64,000 nucleotides of DNA. Source: Salminus brasiliensis. Its lineage: Eukaryota > Chordata > Actinopteri > Characiformes > Bryconidae. Shown one piece after another: positions 58,840 through 64,000 of this stretch. The notes beneath the pieces were generated by a model, which was not told the DNA's origin, made no database searches, and saw only the letters and a program-made list of their open reading frames with translations. Within the stretch, counting starts at the first letter, position 1; every line of letters begins with the position of its first letter. The stretch lies in the NCBI RefSeq assembly GCF_030463535.1, contig NC_132899.1, positions 16,408,490-16,472,489 on the forward strand, written 5' to 3'. A program made the translations under genes and the position numbers.

Positions 58840-59450
58840 ATTCAATTCCATGTTTAGGTCAGCCAGGTTCTTCTACACCAAACCCACCCAACGATGCCTT
58901 CATAGACTTTATTGACATGCCTTGCTTTCATGCTGTCATGCTGGAACAGAAAATGGCCTTTCCAAACTGTTTCCACAAAGTTGAAAGCATACAGCTCTCC
59001 AAAATGTCTTGGTTTGCTGAAGCATAAAAAAAATTCCCTCCTCAACTAAATGTTACAGTTGGCACAATGCAGTGAGGCAGGTAACGTTCTTTTGGCATTC
59101 ACTAAATCCAGACTCATCAATCAGACTGACAGATAGAGAAGCATGATATGTCACTCCACAGAACACATTTCCACTGCTCCAGAGTCCAGTGGCAGTATGC
59201 TTTACACCACTCCAGGTGCACAGTTTTTGTGCTGATAACACCAGAGGCAGTTATTGAGTCAGCAGAGCGTTGGTGATCGTTTTGCACTATGCGCCTTGAC
59301 ACTCGCTCTGTAACTTTATGTGGTCTGCCACTTCAAGGCTGCTGTTGCTACACTCTTCCACTTTTCTATAATACCACTCACAGTTGATGGTAGAAAATCC
59401 AAGAAGGAGGAAATTTCATTAACTCACTTGCTGCTGTAAAGTTTTCATAT
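58840..59450 (-). mobile_element. Degenerate Tc1 transposon
   Basis: The plus strand has CATGCTGGAACAGAAAATGG, AATGTCTTGGTTTGCTGAAG, GTTGGCACAATGCAGTGAGG, CCACTGCTCCAGAGTCCAGT, TTGCACTATGCGCCTTGACA and TGACAGTTGATGG-like words in the order of a common fish Tc1 family. On the minus strand HWTLEQWKCVLWSD and SGFSE (transposase: WxxVLWSDESxFS) can be read. Deletions and stops break the gene. Confidence 0.85.
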
Positions 59451-59639
59451 AAATAATTCCATGTAAATATATTTTATTATGCAACTCTTCACATTCATTC
59501 AGGCACTATTTCAGTAAGATTTACTGCATATTGTGCTATTAACATGGATATTGTGGTGCCATTTAATACACTCTATGTATACACTAGGTATACACTATAT
59601 CAATACACTAAATGCATCCAAATGTGCACAACATAGAAA

Positions 59640-60400
59640 TGTTAATACAGTGGGACACCCTGGAGCATCCACACATGCGCTTATGGTCCTTATGTCCAAA
59701 GTCAGGTGTTAGCTAGAGGGGTGTATAGCCCAGCATTGGGCTGTCAAGCAGTGGAGCTATGTTCTGTGATAAATCTCCATCCAAAACCTGTGGCATCCAG
59801 GACTAATCATCTAAAATCAGTACCTGACCTCACTAATGCTCGTTGGGGCTGTGTATTGGCAAGAATCTGGCAGTACAATACCTATTACAGTACAGGGGTT
59901 ACGATTCGATACATCACGATATATTGTGATACTAAAAAGCATGAAAAAACATGAATACATTTTTTTTTTAAATACAGTTTTAAGAAAAATCATTAAAAAC
60001 ACACCACCATATGCATAAAATCGGAGTAAATTTTTTAACATTTAAAAAAAAAAATGTACAGAGTATACCATTGCTATGTAGCGATCCGGGTTTCAACTAC
60101 ACAGAATGAACCACTGTCTGCCACAAATCTTTACATGTAAACTAATAATGAAAAACTGATATTGTGCTTTTGAGAATCGATACAGTATTGCAAAATATAA
60201 TACCATGGTACTTTGATATATCAAAATTTTACTACATCCGTAATGCTTGTGTGTCTGAATGCAGTCAAATCTTCACAGCAAAGCTCATTCTGGTGTAAGG
60301 CCTTTGCAGAAGAGTAGAGGTTGTCACTTATCAATAACCCTGATTTCAGAAGAAATGTTGGGTGAGCAGGTGTCCACAAACATATCAACATGGTATTGTA
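59640..60400 (+). mobile_element. Tc1-derived element with a nested insertion
   Basis: GGTGTATAGCCCAGCATTGG, CAGTGGAGCTATGTTCTGTG and TACCTGACCTCACTAATGCT form the left half; GTCTGAATGCAGTCAAATCT, TCACAGCAAAGCTC and AGAAGAGTAGAGGTTGTCAC form the right half (transposase 3' end). The right end is GAGCAGGTGTCCACAAACAT. The two halves are parted by 59843-60240. Confidence 0.75.
59843..60240 (+). mobile_element. Nested non-autonomous transposon with 8-bp target duplication
   Basis: It interrupts the Tc1 derivative between TAATGCTC (59834-59841) and TAATGCTT (60241-60248), which look like a target duplication with one mismatch. The insert contains GGGGCTGTGTATTGGCAAGA, TTACGATTCGATACATCACG and GAATCGATACAGTATTGC, a repeat type frequent in fish. 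An 8-bp duplication would fit the hAT superfamily; clear terminal inverted repeats are not visible. Confidence 0.55.
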
Positions 60401-61429
60401 TTTCTGTAGATATGTCTATTATCATCCACAGTACAGGAAGAGCAGAAAGAGCTAAGAAGCAAAACAGCCCTTTTTTTGCACTGACCACATTCCCACTGCT
60501 CTAAATTGCTTGAAATGAGGAATGCATAAAGTATGCAGTTATCTTTACAGATTACATTCTTTTGGTCCAACTAAAGAGGTACTAATACTTTCATTTCTAG
60601 CAAAATGACAAAAAATAACAAGCCTGGTGTGATGCAAATAGGCACAGTAGTAGTGCCATGCAAATAAAACACCTGCTGCTTTAGTCCTAAATGTGAATGG
60701 AAATAGGTTCACAGAAGATCTCTAAAATGCTCCGATATACTAGATTTGTGCTGATGCATAATCCTTCACTGGGATAATCTAATCTGTCCTCATAGAATTC
60801 CTCTTCCTGTTACAATATTACTAAAGTCTTACACAGAGAGTAATGCCTTAATGATTGAGTGGGTAAACGGAGACTCTGCAAACAAACAACCTAATTAATT
60901 ACCCTATTGATTTAATCCTCTCAAAAGCAATGCTCTATGACGGCATAATAATTATAATTGCTATATGTTTTTCAGTTCTAGGGAAGGAACCTATTCCATA
61001 GTCAGGAGAACAAGCTTTCGTTAAATTGCTTTATTCAAACTGCTCACATAGATTGAGCGGTCTTACCCATATAATGCATTCAGCTGGACTTGGGACTCTA
61101 ATCAAGACTATTTATTCCATTCTCACTTTGCCATTAAGTGCTGCTTCATTGGCAACTACTTTTACAGTGTGTTAATTACAATAATAAGAAGAAAGAGATC
61201 TGATAACAGCTTTTACTTACAGTGCAAAATAATCGATCAGCGAGTCAGTAATCAATGAGGCATCATTAAGAGCTCAGAGTCGGGTCCTTAGAGCAGGGGA
61301 AAAAAGGTCAGTAGAGTTTAAAATCAACAGGAAATCCAGCTTGTGTAATGTAGCCTATCGTCACTGTGCACATCTGCAAATTGACAACTTTACAGGAGAA
61401 GGAGACTCAGTTCGGAAGGCTAATTACCC
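60401..61429. other. Intergenic, possible conserved non-coding element
   Basis: 60830-61320 is free of recognisable repeats and rich in homeodomain-like words (CTAATTAATTACC, TAATAATTATAATTG, GTTAATTACAATAA) and AATCGATCAG. This is the kind of composition seen in developmental enhancers, but conservation cannot be seen from one genome. Confidence 0.35.
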
Positions 61430-61585
61430 AATCCCCGTTCATATGAACTTCCACTATCACTAGCAATGCCCCCAACGCTAGGAGTGATGTGGGGAGGAAG
61501 TGCCATCAGCACACCTCTGAGAGAGCAAGACCAATTGTGCTCTCTCTGACTCTAGCTGCATGAACCGGGATTTTTTGGAAGCATT
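61430..61585 (-). mobile_element. SINE fragment, reverse orientation
   Basis: The reverse complement has GTCAGAGAGAGCACAATTGG, TCTTGCTCTCTC, GATGGCACTTCCTCCCCACA, TCACTCCTAGCGTTGGGGGC and ATTGCTAGTGATAG. It matches 43495-43925 but lacks the middle part. Confidence 0.75.
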
Positions 61586-62134
61586 TCTATTGATTAGTTT
61601 GAAATTCAGCAAATGTCAACCGACATTTAAATTATGTCTAAAAAAGTGCCAGATCAGAGATATAAGGATTTTTGAATTTGTGGGTGGTTAACAATATGGT
61701 GTTGTGGGATAAAGCTATTATACAAGTCATTAGAGCTCTGAGATCTGAGAGCTTCGGTGCAAAGTTTGGCATTGAGCTGAAGAGAATGCACAAGGTGACA
61801 TCCTGTGAGAACACACGCACAAAACATGAAGGAATGGAAAAAAAGAGCCTCAGTTCTTTGTTTTTGAGAGAGAGGGTAGCTGTGGTATTTCCATCAGCAT
61901 ATGTGTGTGTGTGTGTGCCGTAACGTGGGAAATCTGATTTCTACACATAATGCTCCAGCAAGAAGAAAAAAAAGGTGAAAAAAAGTGTTAAACTGTACAT
62001 GGACGGATGTGGTATCAGATCATGTCAAGAGAACGCATCTTCTCAAGAAGTGAAAGCACACAGCAAGATCGGTTTTGTAAAAATAGTACTCTTTAATATA
62101 AATTATTGAAATATTTTATAAATATAAATATGTG
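61586..62134. other. Intergenic beyond the socs3 3' end
   Basis: Contains a short TG run (61900-61918). No gene is seen. Confidence 0.5.
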
Positions 62135-63541
62135 CAAAGTTCCTTGCTGCATTTTTTATTGTAATGCCTTTGTTTTCAGATATTCAAGCTTGCACTGTAG
62201 GTCATTAGACTAGACCTTAAGATCCCATATCTTTATAAAAGACAGAGTACAAAACATGTTGTCCTCTTGTGGTGACACATGTAAACATTGTCGCTATTGG
62301 ACAAAGTACAAAAAAAAAAAAAAAAAAAGCAAGAACTACAAGTGGAACCATAAGCCCTTCCATTGACTCACAATACATTCATTTAATTGTAGAGAGCATG
62401 TCCTGCTGAAAGAAACACTACGTCATTGTTACTGAATGAGGGTTACGAGGCAAGACTGATTACTCCTTTGCACATACAGTACAGAACGAACGCCTCTGCT
62501 TTTAGAGGAACGCAATCCTCCATGTCAAACTCCAGGACCAGTAAGTAAGGGTCTTGCATACTGTGCTTGGCTCGGCTTCACAGCACATGAACTGTCAGCT
62601 CTTGGAAGTTTGTGTTGTATTGTAATTTCGTTCAGCAGCGTGTTGTTCTAGAACCGTCTGCCATTTCCCAGCTAAACTGTAAACTGTTTACCTTGGTTCC
62701 CATCGAGAACCAAGTGACAACAGTCCACAGAGTTTTCCTTCGGGGAGAAGTGTAAGGTCTGAGGCTGAAACCGCCTGTAGTAACAGGCCTCTCCTGTCTG
62801 CTTTGATCCTTCCGTATCTTTTGATACATCAGTCTTGTGTTGTGACCCTGCATAGTGGCCACTGTTGACACAGCGGTGTCTGTAGTGAGTAGCCATTGCG
62901 TTCACTTCACTGCGCCTACTCATGAGGCAATTATGCTTGGCAAGCCCCAGTGGAAATGTATATGTCATTGCAAACACCCGGCTCTGGGCACTCCCTCAAA
63001 CACAGACGGCCAGAACTCTCCTCCTAGCAGAGTCAAAATGTTAACAGGGGATGAAGAGGTGTGAGAGCTTTTCCTATGGCAGAAAGCTGGGACTCAGCCA
63101 TAGCAGTACACTTAACCCTTGTACTACCTTTCTATCACTCAATCGTGTTCATCTTTGACAAGGTATGTTTTCCAGAACCAATCCGACAACAAAAAGCTAG
63201 GGGCTAAAAGATGACGACCATACAATCTGCTTTCACTCATGTCCATGACTGCTCTGCTGTCAGTTCACCAGTTCGTACATACTTGTGCTGTCCGTCACAC
63301 ACAGCAACCCACTGCCCACAGTTCACACTAGAGAGGTCAAAGGCACAGTAGGCCATGGCCGGCCTGCAATACTGATAGATGCCAAGAGCTTTTCGGAGCA
63401 AATTGCTCACACCCTTATTATTAAACTTTAGGGCTTGTAGCACTGCTCAGATGCTCTCCATCTTTTCATGGGCTTTTGCTGGTCAATTCCATCGCTGCCC
63501 TTACAGTTCTGCACATCTGGTCTGCAGCATGCGCTAGCTGT
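62135..63541 (-). other. socs3: socs3 3' UTR
   Basis: TTTATT at 62155-62160 is AATAAA on the minus strand, about 1.38 kb after the stop codon, a plausible length for a SOCS3 3' UTR. An A18 run lies at 62311-62328. Small frames here have no domain. Confidence 0.5.
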
Positions 63542-64000
63542 TTAGATAGGCGCATCATAGTCCTGTAGGAACTCTTGAAGCGTCTGAGGCAGCTGATCGC
63601 GCTTAGCCGATATGTCTATGTGTCCGTTAAGCGTCTTGCGGCAGAGGTGCTGCAAGCTGGACATGCTGGAGGCCAGGGGCCTGATCAGCTGCAACGGAAT
63701 CTTTTCTCCTCCAGAGTAGATGAAGTACGTACTCCCGTCCACTCCGCTGCTGCCATCAACTCTGTCCCCTCCAGCCTGGACCACAGATGTGGTGGCTTCT
63801 GTTCCTCGGGCAGAGGGCATGTAATGATGTATGAGTTTCAAGACGCAATCAAACCGTGGCACAGCCTGCGAGCTCCGGGGGTCCGTCTGCAGGAAGAAGG
63901 AGCAGGCATCACACTGGATGCGCAAGTTCTTGGTGCCCGTGGCAGTCTTCACGCTCAGGGTGAAGAAGTGGTGGTGGTCTGAGCTGTCCCGCACCAGGAA
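63542..64000 (-). CDS. socs3: Suppressor of cytokine signalling 3, C-terminal part
   Basis: 153 codons to TAA at 63544-63542; the 5' part lies beyond the window. SOCS3 is induced by JAK-STAT cytokine signalling and blocks it: its SH2 domain binds phosphorylated receptors such as gp130 and its SOCS box recruits elongin B/C-Cul5. The visible part starts inside the SH2 domain at FLVRDSSDHHHFFTLSVK, with the phosphate-binding Arg of FLVR, and continues with GTKNLRIQCDACSFFLQ and VPRFDCVLKLIHHYMP. A Gly/Ser-rich low-complexity insert follows, in the place of the SOCS3 PEST segment, then YFIYSGGEKIPLQL, the BC box SLQHLCRKTL and the Cul5-box region LPQTLQEFLQDYDAPI. Coding without an intron agrees with SOCS3. 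Which teleost paralogue (a or b) is open. Confidence 0.95.
   Translation of the reverse strand, partial: FLVRDSSDHHHFFTLSVKTATGTKNLRIQCDACSFFLQTDPRSSQAVPRFDCVLKLIHHYMPSARGTEATTSVVQAGGDRVDGSSGVDGSTYFIYSGGEKIPLQLIRPLASSMSSLQHLCRKTLNGHIDISAKRDQLPQTLQEFLQDYDAPI

Noticed and set aside
63237..63443. Minus-strand frame downstream of socs3
   Set aside because: It lies in the presumed 3' UTR and has no domain.
1..64000. Operon-like or defence-type gene cluster
   Set aside because: The intron-containing genes and vertebrate repeats leave no room for such a system; only the genes listed could be supported.

Overview
This window is vertebrate nuclear DNA, almost certainly from a teleost fish. Genes are split by GT-AG introns, introns and spacers are long and AT-rich, and Tc1/mariner elements, MITEs, tRNA-derived SINEs and microsatellites are everywhere. 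The repeat families look like those I know from otophysan fishes (characiform/siluriform/gymnotiform type), but that placement is only an impression. I see no prokaryotic-type gene cluster, CRISPR array or phage.

Four protein-coding genes can be supported, in the order birc5 (+, last exon only, 98-190), tmem235 (+, four exons, 1951-7863), tha1 (-, seven exons, 17146 down to 10174) and socs3 (-, 3' part of the coding region, 64000 down to 63542). The same order, BIRC5-TMEM235-THA1-SOCS3, exists on human 17q25.3, which supports all four names. The tmem235 model joins in frame to 201 codons and the tha1 model to 432 codons. All splice sites follow GT-AG and all phases match. Human THA1 is a pseudogene; this fish copy looks intact, with the pyridoxal-phosphate lysine and the substrate and cofactor motifs in place.

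The 45-kb space between tha1 (17147) and the inferred socs3 3' end (about 62135) holds no recognisable host gene. It contains: two minisatellite arrays with telomere-like words (17410-17765 and 19000-19630); many broken Tc1 elements (24120-24960, 31840-32345, 32495-33240, 37190-37660, 38088-38520, 58840-59450, 59640-60400) and short derivatives; SINE copies (26600, 43495, 61430); a roughly 575-bp MITE (47620-48195); a degenerate 55-bp tandem repeat (52430-52835); and one complete, young-looking Tc1 element (52865-54457) with near-identical IR/DR ends, a TA target duplication and an unbroken DD34E transposase frame. A perfect 52-bp inverted repeat with a 4-base loop lies at 58118-58225. Homopolymer G/C runs (up to 36 G at 52036-52071) and long CT, CA and TA runs are common.

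Nothing here amounts to a new multi-gene system. The items most worth checking are the intact Tc1 element, the perfect palindrome, the shortened cysteine-free first extracellular loop of tmem235, and the shared repeat head at 17335 and 54790.
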